A stretch of 64,000 bases of DNA from Caproiciproducens galactitolivorans (GTDB lineage Bacteria > Bacillota > Clostridia > Oscillospirales > Acutalibacteraceae). The stretch lies in NCBI RefSeq assembly GCF_004768785.1, contig NZ_SRMQ01000001.1, positions 434,001 to 498,000 on the forward strand. Reading direction: 5' to 3'. Under the pieces are notes generated by a model. It was not told the DNA's origin. It was given only the letters and a program-made list of their open reading frames with translations, and made no database searches. How positions within the stretch are numbered: position 1 is the stretch's first letter; each line of letters opens with the position of its first letter. Positions 45,274-53,715 of the stretch are shown one piece after another. The translations under genes were made by a program, and so were the position numbers.

Positions 45274-45421
45274 GTGTTGGCATTCCTTGGATACATACTT
45301 GGTGGATATAAATAGATTTCTTTCAAATAGGCTTAACAAGTAATAATAAATATGAGCAGCCAGGTAAGGATTGTCCTTGGCATCTGTCCATATTTCCCCG
45401 TACACGGCATTAAGCCCCATA

Positions 45422-45471
45422 GGTCACAAAGTGTACCTATGGGGCTTAACCCTTCGGTTTCCGGGATTTTT
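45422..45471 (-). repeat. Right terminal inverted repeat (putative attR arm)
   Basis: Inverted partner of 25643-25692 (38/50). Its inner half lies in a longer perfect hairpin at 45410-45449 (TTAAGCCCCATAGGT and complement). The outer edge is 11 bases from the arginase-family stop codon, so the insertion spared that gene. Confidence 0.6.
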
Positions 45472-45482
45472 TCGTTATATGC

Positions 45483-46316
45483 CTACAATTTTACAGATAA
45501 ATTATGTTCACGGCGATGAACCTTTGGCAATTTCGGATTATCGCTCTGCTTTGCGGAATCCGGGCCGGGGAGATGCCGTTTCCACAATTGCAGCAGTTCG
45601 TGATTTGCCTGATTGTTTTTCTGGTTTGCCGTGTTTGAAACAAACAGGTTTCCATAGATTGCAGGGAATTCCCCACAGACGTCCATTCCTACCACACTGT
45701 GGCTTTCGGCAACCGCGCAGAAAGCCTCCGAAAACTGGTGGAGCTCCATGATACCCTGATTCCAGTTTGTCCATGCTGCGTTTTTGCTGAATACGTCCTT
45801 ATCAACAGAGAAGTAGACCGGATAAAGAATGGCCTGTTCCAGTTCTCTAACCCAATTTGTGCCCCCGGAAATCGTGCCTCCGGGGAAAAGCGTTATCTTC
45901 TTTGAATTTGGCAGTTCAGCCAATTCGGCGTCGTTCACGCCCACCAAAACGATCTGTTTCAGATGTGGCAGATGTTCCGCAGCCTGCCGTAACCAGTTTC
46001 CGCAGGAAAGAAGGTTGCCGAAGGCAGGGCGCTTCATGTCGCTGTGATGGTCGCACAAAACAAGTGCAAAATCTTCCCGGATCTTTTCCGCCAGAAAAAA
46101 AGTTATATAGTGGTAGTTCCCGGAACCGAGAAAGGCAAGTACCGGCCGGCCTATGTCTTTGATACGCTCGCGCAATTGATTTCGCGCTTGCGGATCGCAA
46201 TATGTACAGACTCCGGGCATATGTTTTTTATGAATCCATCGGCATTTTTCCCGGCTGTAGAAATTTTGCGTCCGATAGACCCCGTCGAAGTCAAACAGCA
46301 ATATGGTGCTTTCCAT
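45483..46316 (-). CDS. Arginase-family (ureohydrolase-fold) protein
   Basis: 277 residues. Metal-binding blocks of the arginase/agmatinase/deacetylase fold are visible: FALVLCDHHSDMKRP (D-H-x-x-D), YFSVDKDVFS and VVGMDVCGEFP. The N-terminal part has a Cys/His set (HKKHMPGVCTYCDP) and GSGNYHYITFFLA. It differs enough from true arginase and agmatinase that the substrate cannot be told; such proteins are often uncharacterised. It is a chromosomal gene next to the element's right end. Confidence 0.7.
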   Translation of the reverse strand: MESTILLFDFDGVYRTQNFYSREKCRWIHKKHMPGVCTYCDPQARNQLRERIKDIGRPVLAFLGSGNYHYITFFLAEKIREDFALVLCDHHSDMKRPAFGNLLSCGNWLRQAAEHLPHLKQIVLVGVNDAELAELPNSKKITLFPGGTISGGTNWVRELEQAILYPVYFSVDKDVFSKNAAWTNWNQGIMELHQFSEAFCAVAESHSVVGMDVCGEFPAIYGNLFVSNTANQKNNQANHELLQLWKRHLPGPDSAKQSDNPKLPKVHRREHNLSVKL

Positions 46317-46643
46317 TCCTGATCAGGCCTCCAAACAAAAGCGCCGGGAAGCATATCGGAGGGACCGACGATATGCTTCCCGGCATTGCGGTGTAATTTG
46401 ACCAATGTTTGCATTGAACATGTGGGTCGGCCGAAACTTCCTTCGGATATCCCGGACGAAAAGTCCCCACCAGCCCGTCCTATAACCAATTGGATATCCC
46501 TGTACAAAACACCCGGCATTTCGGCCTTGAAGATGATTCCATGTTGGGCTAACTGCAACATGCCCTCGAAAAGTTCTCGTGTGAAAGGGCTATCCGAAAG
46601 CAGAACAGTTGCTTCCCATTACATCGGGTTTCAAAGCAATCAT
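46317..46643 (-). pseudogene. Possible frameshifted remnant
   Basis: On the minus strand AAGGAG and ATG 46643 open MIALKPDVMGSNCSAFG, then TAG. A one-base shift continues as SDSPFTRELFEGMLQLAQHG, IIFKAEMPGVLYRDIQLVIG and GSFGRPTCSMQTLVKLHRN toward 46330, where it runs into the arginase-family gene. It reads like one protein with a single frameshift, but I do not recognise the family. Confidence 0.3.
46343..46384. other. Perfect 16-base-pair inverted repeat
   Basis: GCCGGGAAGCATATCG (46343-46358) and its complement (46369-46384) around ten bases, 27 bases upstream of the arginase-family gene and inside the frameshifted remnant. Without a T-run it looks more like an RNA leader structure or operator than a terminator. 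Confidence 0.5.
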
Positions 46644-46939
46644 AGGCAACAACTCCTTGCTTTCTATTTGATTATATATCCAGAGGATAGCACTCACAGC
46701 CCACAAGTGCTAACCTTCTATTATTTTATATAGCACTGCTTTTTAAAAATGTCAATACCTTTTTTCATGGAGTTGTTTCAGAAAAATTTTGCCTGCAAAT
46801 CATTTTTATAAATTGTATTGAAGAAATCGTGAGTTTTTAAGAGGTTTATTGGGATAATTTAACATAATAGCTCTATTTCAAGAATATTAGCCAAATTTCA
46901 ATATTGCCAACGGCAAAATATCAGGTTAACATAATTATA

Positions 46940-46966
46940 TTAGCACTCAGTAATATCGAGTGCCAA
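46940..46966 (+). promoter_or_regulatory. CIRCE operator (HrcA binding site)
   Basis: TTAGCACTC, nine bases, GAGTGCCAA: one base away from the CIRCE consensus TTAGCACTC-N9-GAGTGCTAA that HrcA binds at heat-shock genes. A weak promoter (TTGCCA 46904, TAACAT 46927) lies just before it. Downstream are only a 40-residue frame (46973-47095, weak ribosome site) and then the GH130 operon at 47164. No hrcA, groESL, dnaK or hsp20 gene is nearby. The rest of 46650-47163 is AT-rich and holds nothing else I can name. Confidence 0.75.
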
Positions 46967-47163
46967 GTGAGAATGGCTTATGCTTTGCTAACGTATAAAT
47001 TAAAGGAAAGTCGGATTGATAAAGAAAAAGCGGCACTTCAAACAAACACCTTAATGAAGCGATCCAGAACACCGGGTTTTACAGTTGCTGTATGAAGTGA
47101 CCGTAAGGCCCGGTAATTTTTAACCATTCGTACAGAAGCCTAGACGAAGGAAAGGAGAATGAA

Positions 47164-48132
47164 ATGAACCATTTTGAAACGCGGCTGAGGGCCGGACACA
47201 ATACTTACAAAGAACTTTTCCGGCGCTATCCCTTTAACCCGATCCTTACGGCCAAGGACTGGCCCTATCCGGTGAACGTAGTGCTCAACCCGGCGGCAAC
47301 GATGTTCAACGGAAAGGTGCTGCTGCTTGCCCGCGTGGAGGATCGACGCGGGTTCTCCCATTTGACGAAAGCGGTTAGTGACGACGGCGTCAGCAATTGG
47401 ATTATTGACAAGTCTCCTACCATGGCACCGGACCCGGATCATCCGGAAGAAGCCTGGGGCATTGAAGACCCACGCATTACCTACATACCAGAGCTGAAAA
47501 AATATGCCATTGTCTACACGGCCTATTCGAAATCCGGCGCAGTTGTGAGCATGGCAATGACGGAGGATTTCGAACACTTCGAGCGGCTGGGTGCGATCAT
47601 GCCGCCGGAGGATAAGGACGCGACGATTTTTCCGCGCCGATTCGGAAATCGCTGGATGCTGATCCACCGACCGATCGAGCGCGGTGCGAACATCTGGATT
47701 TCCTGCTCTGAAAACCTCCGGTATTGGGGCGACCATAATATTCTGATCAATTCCCGCGGAGGAAGCTGGTGGGATGGCTGGAAGGTGGGCGTCTGCGCAC
47801 AGCCCCTCGAAACTCCGGAGGGCTGGCTGCTCATGTACCATGGCGTCCGGCAGACAGCTTCCGGTGCGGTTTACCGCTTGGGCCTTGCACTACTGGACCG
47901 GGACGATCCGCTGAAGGTGCTCCACCGCAGCGACGAATGGATTTTCGGTCCGCAGGAGGTTTACGAAAAGGAAGGCGACGTGCAGGATGTTGTCTTCCCC
48001 TGCGGCTGGGTGTTGGACAAGGAAACCGGCAAGATCAAGATGTACTACGGCGCTGCGGATACCTGCATCGCGCTGGCGACCGCATCTTTGGACGAGGTGC
48101 TCGACTATATCCTCAGTTGCCCGGTGCCTTAG
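47164..48132 (+). CDS. GH130 family beta-mannoside phosphorylase/hydrolase
   Basis: 322 residues, five-bladed beta-propeller glycosidase family acting on beta-mannosides, usually by phosphorolysis. Motifs are NPAATMFNGKVLLLARVEDR and WGIEDPRITYIPE, where the Asp of EDPR is the general acid, then YTAYSKSGAVVSMAMTEDF, DKDATIFPRRFGNRW and WKVGVCAQPLETPEGWLLMY. There is no signal peptide, so it works in the cytoplasm. AAGGAG precedes the ATG. The substrate (mannobiose, mannosyl-glucose or an oligomannan) cannot be decided from sequence. Confidence 0.9.
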   Translation: MNHFETRLRAGHNTYKELFRRYPFNPILTAKDWPYPVNVVLNPAATMFNGKVLLLARVEDRRGFSHLTKAVSDDGVSNWIIDKSPTMAPDPDHPEEAWGIEDPRITYIPELKKYAIVYTAYSKSGAVVSMAMTEDFEHFERLGAIMPPEDKDATIFPRRFGNRWMLIHRPIERGANIWISCSENLRYWGDHNILINSRGGSWWDGWKVGVCAQPLETPEGWLLMYHGVRQTASGAVYRLGLALLDRDDPLKVLHRSDEWIFGPQEVYEKEGDVQDVVFPCGWVLDKETGKIKMYYGAADTCIALATASLDEVLDYILSCPVP

Positions 48133-48182
48133 CGGCCTCGCATGATCGAATTAATTAGTGGGACGTAAAAGGAGGAATACTT

Positions 48183-49235
48183 ATGAAAGCACTATTTCTG
48201 GTGGGCGGCCTGGGAACACGGCTTCGCCCCTTGACCGACCGGATGCCGAAACCGATGGTGCCGGTGATGGGCAAACCACTACTGGAGCGGAACATGGAAG
48301 CTCTGAAGCTGCACGGGATACGTGAAATCGTGCTGAGCACCTGTTATCGGCCGGAGGTTATCGAACAGTATTTTGGCAACGGGTCGGATTTCGGTTTGAA
48401 AATCCGCTATGTCTGTGAAGAGTCCCCGCTCGGGACGGGCGGCGCGATCAAAAACTGTGAGCAATATTTTGATGATACGTTCCTGGTGTTTAACGCCGAC
48501 ATCCTTAGCAACATCAATTATAGCGAAATGCTCCGCTACCATAAGCGGAAGAAAGCGGACGTTACAATCGCGGTAACACAGGTTGAAAATCCCTCCGCCT
48601 ATGGAGTGATCGAATATGACGAGGACGGATATGCTTATCTGTTCAAGGAAAAGCCGGCCCCGCATGAGGTCGTTTCCCATTTCATCAACGCGGGCGTTTA
48701 CGTCTTTGAACCCTCGGTGCTCTGGAAGATTGCTTCCGGAAGGCCGGTTTCGGTCGAGCGGGAGGTCTTTCCGAAGCTGCTCGAGCAGGGGCGGAAGATC
48801 GCCGTTTACAAGGGCTGCAATTACTGGCTGGATATTGGAACGCCTGAAAAATACATCCAGGCCCACCGGGACGGCTTCGAAGGACGGCTGCACCTGCCGG
48901 AGATCAATTTCCATGAGCGCGCCGTGTACAGCGCCTCAGACCCCCATATCAGCGGAACGGCCGTGCTGCGGGGCCCGGTCTGCCTTGGTCGCAACGTGCG
49001 CATTGAAGCCGGAGCGGCCGTTGGCCCCAACGTGGTAATTGGGGACAACGGCCAAATCGGGAAAAAATGTAAAGTTGCCAATAGCATTCTATGGAACAAC
49101 GTGGTTCTGGAGGACGGAGCCGAACTGTCGGAATGCATTGTGACCGATGGGAGCACCGTGGAAGGCGCGTCGAAGCTTAAGCATTCTATCTACACGCCCG
49201 ATATGATTAAATCGGCCAAACACCTGGCTGTCTGA
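48183..49235 (+). CDS. Sugar-1-phosphate nucleotidyltransferase (mannose-1-phosphate guanylyltransferase-like)
   Basis: 350 residues. The N-terminal nucleotidyltransferase carries GGLGTRLRPLTDRMPKPM at residues 8-25 and FLVFNADILSNINYSEM. The last 110 residues form a left-handed beta-helix of hexapeptide repeats (VLRGPVCLGRNVRIEAGAAV, VVIGDNGQIGKK). The overall type makes GDP-mannose or a related nucleotide sugar, which fits the mannoside enzyme just upstream and the glycosyltransferase downstream. AGGAGG lies before the ATG. Confidence 0.88.
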   Translation: MKALFLVGGLGTRLRPLTDRMPKPMVPVMGKPLLERNMEALKLHGIREIVLSTCYRPEVIEQYFGNGSDFGLKIRYVCEESPLGTGGAIKNCEQYFDDTFLVFNADILSNINYSEMLRYHKRKKADVTIAVTQVENPSAYGVIEYDEDGYAYLFKEKPAPHEVVSHFINAGVYVFEPSVLWKIASGRPVSVEREVFPKLLEQGRKIAVYKGCNYWLDIGTPEKYIQAHRDGFEGRLHLPEINFHERAVYSASDPHISGTAVLRGPVCLGRNVRIEAGAAVGPNVVIGDNGQIGKKCKVANSILWNNVVLEDGAELSECIVTDGSTVEGASKLKHSIYTPDMIKSAKHLAV

Positions 49236-49257
49236 TGATTCGGCCGAGAACGGAGGA

Positions 49258-50460
49258 ATGAATTTGGAATCGAAGGAAAAACGTTTACATATTGCCTTTT
49301 TAAGCACCTATCCGCCGCGCGAATGCGGCATTGCCACCTTTACGCAGGATCTTGTTCGGGAGTTGAAAAAGAAAGATAATCTGAAAACCAGCGTTATTGC
49401 AATCAGCGACGGGAAGTATTCCTATGACGGCGATGTGTTGTTCGACTTTCCGCAGCAGAACTGCACAAGCTACCTGAAAGCTGCGGAGCGGATCAATGCC
49501 TCCGACATTGATTTCCTCGTCGTGGAGCACGAATACGGTATCTACGGCGGCAACTGGGGGGATTATCTGCTGGAACTGGCCAAACGGGTGAAAAAACCAA
49601 TCATCTCCACCTTGCATACCATCCTGCCTGACCCGAGCGAGAAACAGCGGGAGGTTTTGCGGGAGCTATGCCGCAGGAGCAAAAAGGTTGTGACGATGGC
49701 GTCCAACTCGTGCAGGATTCTCGAGGAAGCCTATGGGGTTGATTCCTCCAAGATTGTGATGATTCCTCACGGCGTTCCCTCCTTTGACCTGCCGCCGAGA
49801 GAGGCGCTGAAAAAGGAACTGCATCTGGAAGGCCGTACGGTCATCAGCACTTTCGGACTGATCAGTCCCGGCAAGGGTTTGGAATACGGCATTGAAGCAA
49901 TCGCCCAGGTTGTGCAAAAGCATCCCGATGTGCTGTACTTCATTCTGGGTCAGACCCATCCTGTCGTGCGCAAGCAGTACGGTGAATCCTACCGCGAGAG
50001 TCTGGAAAAGAAGGTTCGGGAATTTGGGCTGGAAAACAACGTCCGGTTTGTGAACAAATATCTGACGAAGGAGGAAATCGTCCGGGGGCTGCAGCTTTCT
50101 GACATCTATATGACGCCGTACCTTAACCGCGATCAGGCGGTCAGCGGAACCCTCGCCTATGCGGCGGGATACGGCAGGGTGATCGTTTCCACGCCCTACC
50201 TCTACGCGGAGGAAATGCTTGCGGACGGCCGCGGCCTACTTGCTGATTTTAAGGACTCCCGGTCACTTGGCGAGGCTATCAATCTTCTGATCGAACATCC
50301 TGAAAAACGGAAGGAGATGGAGGCAAAGACCCTGTGCTTCGGTAAAACAATGCGCTGGGATGCCGTTGCGGATCGTTACGCCACAACCTTCCGTCAGACG
50401 CGCCAAGAAGCTTGCGAAAGGAGCGAGGCTGAGCATGAAAGACTTAAGATTGCCGAATGA
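49258..50460 (+). CDS. GT4-type glycosyltransferase
   Basis: 400 residues, GT-B fold. The N-terminal domain reads IAFLSTYPPRECGIATFTQD and ISTLHTILPDPSEKQREVLR; the C-terminal domain has STFGLISPGKGLEYGIEAIA and the donor site PYLNRDQAVSGTLAYAAGYG. ATG 49258 sits only one base after GGAGGA, so TTG 49264 is a better-spaced alternative. It overlaps the next gene by 26 bases. It probably transfers mannose or a related sugar from the donor made by the upstream enzyme. Confidence 0.9.
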   Translation: MNLESKEKRLHIAFLSTYPPRECGIATFTQDLVRELKKKDNLKTSVIAISDGKYSYDGDVLFDFPQQNCTSYLKAAERINASDIDFLVVEHEYGIYGGNWGDYLLELAKRVKKPIISTLHTILPDPSEKQREVLRELCRRSKKVVTMASNSCRILEEAYGVDSSKIVMIPHGVPSFDLPPREALKKELHLEGRTVISTFGLISPGKGLEYGIEAIAQVVQKHPDVLYFILGQTHPVVRKQYGESYRESLEKKVREFGLENNVRFVNKYLTKEEIVRGLQLSDIYMTPYLNRDQAVSGTLAYAAGYGRVIVSTPYLYAEEMLADGRGLLADFKDSRSLGEAINLLIEHPEKRKEMEAKTLCFGKTMRWDAVADRYATTFRQTRQEACERSEAEHERLKIAE

Positions 50461-51454
50461 CGCCTATATCTTCCGCATGACCGACGACACCGGCATGTTT
50501 CAGCATGCAAAACGTTCCGTACCCGATCCGTGCGAGGGCTACACCACCGACGACAACGCGCGGGCGCTCATCATGGCTTCGTTGCTCTACGAGCTGACAA
50601 AGAAACAGAAATATCTGGAACTGGCGGTCCGCTATCTCGGCTTCCTGCTCTATGCCAAAAACGGAGCATGGTTCCGCAACTTTATGGATTATGACCGCCG
50701 CTTTTCAGAGGAAAAAGGCTCGCAGGACTGCTTTGGGCGCTGCATGTGGGCGCTGGGCTTCACGACGTCCCGATCCGACCTGCCGGAAGAAATTCGCGGT
50801 GTGGCGGATGACCTTTTGCGCCAGACGGTATCCGGTTGCAACGAGCTTACATATCTTAGGTCGAAAGCCTACGCTGTGATCGGATTGAATTACTGGAAAG
50901 ACAGCGGTTCCCGCGAACTCGTGATCCGTCTTGCCTCCGAAATCAGCGATGCCTATGAGCACTGTGCTGCTCCGAACTGGAAATGGTTTGAGGATAAAAT
51001 CACATACTGCAATTCCATCCTGCCATGGGCGATGCTGATTGCATATGAAACAACAGGGGAAAAAAGGTATCGCGAAATCGGCTTTGAAAGTCTCGACTTT
51101 CTTCTGGAGAAAACCTTTGTCGGAGATATCTTTCGTCCGGTGGGCTGCAAAGGCTGGTTCCTGAAAGGGCAGCAGCCGGCTGAATACGACCAGCAGCCGG
51201 TAGAGGCATGCGAAACGCTTCTCGTCTGCCTGAAAGCCCATGAGTTGACCGATGAGTCACGCTACCTGGATCGAGCCAGGCAGTGCCTTGGCTGGTACAC
51301 CGGGCAAAACATCCGGAAGGTTTCCCTCATTGATCCGGACACGGGCGGCTGCAGGGACGGTATTACCGCCGGAGAGCCAAATCAGAACGAGGGCGCGGAA
51401 AGCCTTGTTTCATGGATAATTGCATCGCTTACGTGGCTGATTCATTTGGGATAG
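50435..51454 (+). CDS. Alpha/alpha-barrel glycosidase-like protein
   Basis: 339 residues from ATG 50435, behind AAAGGAG. Repeated helix pairs with aromatic loops mark an (alpha/alpha)6 barrel: EGYTTDDNARALIMASLLYE, KGSQDCFGRCMWALGFTTS, CNSILPWAMLIAYETTGEK, DQQPVEACETLLVCLKAHEL, PNQNEGAESLVSWIIASLTW. Acidic residues line the expected cleft, but the catalytic pair cannot be named. No signal peptide. Always-cytoplasmic partners of GT4/GH130 genes of this type are poorly studied. Confidence 0.75.
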   Translation: MKDLRLPNDAYIFRMTDDTGMFQHAKRSVPDPCEGYTTDDNARALIMASLLYELTKKQKYLELAVRYLGFLLYAKNGAWFRNFMDYDRRFSEEKGSQDCFGRCMWALGFTTSRSDLPEEIRGVADDLLRQTVSGCNELTYLRSKAYAVIGLNYWKDSGSRELVIRLASEISDAYEHCAAPNWKWFEDKITYCNSILPWAMLIAYETTGEKRYREIGFESLDFLLEKTFVGDIFRPVGCKGWFLKGQQPAEYDQQPVEACETLLVCLKAHELTDESRYLDRARQCLGWYTGQNIRKVSLIDPDTGGCRDGITAGEPNQNEGAESLVSWIIASLTWLIHLG

Positions 51455-51578
51455 GAAAACTAGAAAACTCAATAGCAATCAATAACGCCAATGAAAAATG
51501 AAGCGTAAAAAAGGCTGCAACTATTGAACTGGTTCAAGCAAATAGACACAAAAATCGTAGAATAGCAATGGATTTAAG

Positions 51579-51620
51579 CCGTCTGGCTCTATTTTTTCAA
51601 AGGAGTCAGGCGGTTTTCGT
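51579..51620 (+). terminator. Terminator of the mannoside cluster
   Basis: CCGTCTGGCT and AGTCAGGCGG pair (two G-U pairs) around about 15 bases, followed by TTTTCGTTT. Confidence 0.6.
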
Positions 51621-51728
51621 TTAAAACGTGCGCAGGGTATTCACGACCAGTTAATAATTATCGTGTAGAATAAAAAAATAGCGAATACATTCGAAAAATA
51701 GTACGAAAGCAAGAAGGAGTGTCTTATT

Positions 51729-52304
51729 ATGCAAGAGATCATTTTAAATGCGATGGAAAGAAGCGAAAGCACAAAGAAAGTGAGGAGTGCCGGTTTTGTC
51801 CCGGGTGTTCTTAATGGACCGGGGGCCGTTTCCACCCCAGTAAAGTTTGAATATTCCGCGATGAACAAAATAATCGCGAAACATGGGGCAAACGCGAAAT
51901 TGTGGGTTGCGTTCGGGGACAAAAAAGAATTTGGTTTTATTAAGGAAGTACAAAAACACCCCGTAGACAATAAAATTCTGCATGTTTCCGTTCAACTGGC
52001 CGAGAAGGATCAAAATGTTCGAATGATTTTGCCGATTCATTTCAATGGCCAATCGGAATTGGAAAGCAGATTATTACAGTTACAGGTTCTTAAACCGGAA
52101 GTTGAGGTGGAAGGAAAGACTGCGCTGATACCGAACGAGGTAGCCGCGGATATCTCAAAGAAAAATTCCGGAGAAAATGTCACCGGCGTTGATTTCAACC
52201 TGCCCGCAGAGGTTAAAATACTCGATCCGGAAGATGAAGTTTATGCGGTTATTAAGACCGACAAAAGAAAATTATCAGGGAACAATGAGAATGAAGCGGG
52301 CTAA
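51729..52304 (+). CDS. rplY: Ribosomal protein L25/general stress protein Ctc
   Basis: 191 residues. The N-terminal L25 domain binds 5S rRNA (SESTKKVRSAGFVPGVLNGP, the typical Arg-x-x-Gly-x-Pro-x-Val region), followed by the Ctc/TL5 C-terminal beta domain (LPIHFNGQSELESRLLQLQV, DPEDEVYAVIK). The length fits the two-domain form. AGAAGGAGTG precedes the ATG. A monocistronic gene. Confidence 0.93.
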   Translation: MQEIILNAMERSESTKKVRSAGFVPGVLNGPGAVSTPVKFEYSAMNKIIAKHGANAKLWVAFGDKKEFGFIKEVQKHPVDNKILHVSVQLAEKDQNVRMILPIHFNGQSELESRLLQLQVLKPEVEVEGKTALIPNEVAADISKKNSGENVTGVDFNLPAEVKILDPEDEVYAVIKTDKRKLSGNNENEAG

Positions 52305-52409
52305 TGCCGGCTTCTCCATAGAAGAGCCCAAGCTTTGCGATTTCCAGTTCTTATTCCAGCATAGCCATTGGGATTTCTCCAAAATCAAAAATCCAAGAAT
52401 AAAACTCAG

Positions 52410-52448
52410 CCATGAAAAAGCCGCCCTTGACGGACGGCTTTTTCATGG
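52410..52448 (+). terminator. Terminator of rplY
   Basis: Perfect 14-base-pair stem CCATGAAAAAGCCG / CGGCTTTTTCATGG with an 11-base loop and an internal T-run. Confidence 0.75.
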
Positions 52449-52630
52449 AAATTAAGCAATATTTCAAAAAAGGTTCTTGTAATCGATTGAATTATATTTA
52501 TTATATCCCTTTTTCTGTTTGGTTGGTGATTTATGGCAATAATACGATAATTTAATAAAAAATTAATGAAGGAAATATAGATTTGCAATATTTCCGACCG
52601 TTGCAGGAAAAAACGGGATTTGCTGGAAAT

Positions 52631-52854
52631 TTACATGGATTGGCATTGCGTCGCGCATTTATCACATTCTTCCGCACATTTGATACAATGTTCATCCTTA
52701 AACAGTTCACATTCGTTGCCGCATCCCTAAAGCACACAGCCTGCACAGACCATGGCATATGGCAGGAATCCATAGCCATGAATGAAGCTGATTCCCTGCA
52801 GATGCATGCACATTCGTAAAGCTTAGAAATTTTTTGCGTTCCGCAACATCCGGT
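52631..52854 (-). pseudogene. Decayed four-helix-bundle copper-binding protein (DUF326-type)
   Basis: The minus strand shows the Cys-rich pattern of DUF326 proteins split over two frames. One frame reads KLYECACICRESASFMAMDS. The other reads YAMVCAGCVL, then a TAG, then GCGNECELFKDEHCIKCAEE and CDKCATQCQSM to a TAA at 52631. A frameshift near MDSC and an in-frame TAG separate the halves, and the 5' end is missing. It was probably once a copper or metal stress protein. The rest of 52449-53000 holds nothing else. Confidence 0.65.
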
Positions 52855-53000
52855 TCAAGCATAAATTATGAATGAATTTTAACTTTAGAATTAAATTTTG
52901 AGTTAGTCGTGATACACATATATTGAAAAAAATGGAAATTGCTGTTAAAATGATAACTAATGTTACCTGTTGCTTACCAATCTTCTACAGGAGTATAAAA

Positions 53001-53609
53001 ATGTCTGATTCACTGATTACCAAAAATGCAATAGCGGCATCAATCAAGGAATTAATGCGGAAAAAGCCGCTTGAAAAAATATCGGTTTCCGATATTATGC
53101 AAAACAGTAAAATAAACCGGCAGACTTTTTACTACCATTTTAAGGATAAGTACGATCTGGTAGATTGGATCTATTATAATGAAGTGGTTTCCGTCCTAAC
53201 GCAGCACCGTACCTTTAAAGAATGGGATGAAGTGGTGCTGGAAATACTGAAGACTATGAAAAGCGAGCAGTATTTTTATACGAATGCATTAAGCGTGACA
53301 GGGCAGAATGCCTTTCAGGATTATTTTTTCAAGGTGACAAAGGGGCTTCTGGAAGAAATTATCGATGTTCTTTCCCAGGGGCAGATTGATGGTGCGGATA
53401 AGGAGTTTACCGCTGACTTTTATTCCTTCGGGCTGGTAGGGATTGTGGTCCAGTGGGCGCGTGGGGGCATGAAACAGCCGCCCGAAGAGATTGTCCAACG
53501 GTTGATGCATTTTGTGAACGACAGCAAATATAACGCCGCCGCCCGTTATTTAAAAGAGCACGAAGAGGAAAAAATTGACACTCCCGTTTTTAAAAGCGAT
53601 TTTGACTGA
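53001..53609 (+). CDS. TetR-family regulator
   Basis: 202 residues from ATG 53001 behind ACAGGAG; the longer upstream reading lacks a site. N-terminal TetR DNA-binding domain: ITKNAIAASIKELMRKKPLE, ISVSDIMQNSKINRQTFYYH, FKDKYDLVDWIYY. The C-terminal ligand domain is of the short TetR_C_8/DhaS-like sort (LVGIVVQWARGGMKQPPEEI). The target is unknown; no divergent partner gene is present, only the decayed copper gene upstream. Confidence 0.88.
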   Translation: MSDSLITKNAIAASIKELMRKKPLEKISVSDIMQNSKINRQTFYYHFKDKYDLVDWIYYNEVVSVLTQHRTFKEWDEVVLEILKTMKSEQYFYTNALSVTGQNAFQDYFFKVTKGLLEEIIDVLSQGQIDGADKEFTADFYSFGLVGIVVQWARGGMKQPPEEIVQRLMHFVNDSKYNAAARYLKEHEEEKIDTPVFKSDFD

Positions 53610-53650
53610 AAGAATTTGAGAAAATAGACGGATATCCGGCAGTTTTCATC

Positions 53651-53678
53651 TTTAAAAAAAGGAACATTATGATATAAT
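53651..53678 (+). promoter_or_regulatory. Putative promoter of the GT2 gene
   Basis: TTTAAA (53651-53656), 16 bases, TATAAT (53673-53678), 38 bases before the GT2 start. Confidence 0.5.
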
Positions 53679-53715
53679 TATATGCACAGGGCAGACGCAG
53701 GAAAGGAGTTCGGCG

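Larger units (their letters stand above)
25643..45471. mobile_element. Integrative mobilizable element carrying a Type III R-M-based locus
   Basis: About 19.8 kb inserted between the SGNH gene and the convergent arginase-family gene. The left end has a large serine recombinase reading outward, then TnpW-like, relaxase, MobC-like and RepA-like ATPase genes, a regulator and a sigma factor. No type IV secretion genes are present, so it would need a helper to transfer. The cargo fills 33.6-45.1 kb. The boundaries are set by the outward-facing pair of 50-base repeats at 25643-25692 and 45422-45471; the true crossover bases may lie a little outside them. The backbone genes look GC-richer than the flanking chromosome. 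Confidence 0.8.

Noticed and set aside
46904-47095. 63-residue (or 40-residue) plus-strand frame behind the CIRCE site
   Set aside because: The longer form contains the operator itself; the shorter has only a weak ribosome site and no recognisable pattern. Mentioned with the CIRCE entry only.
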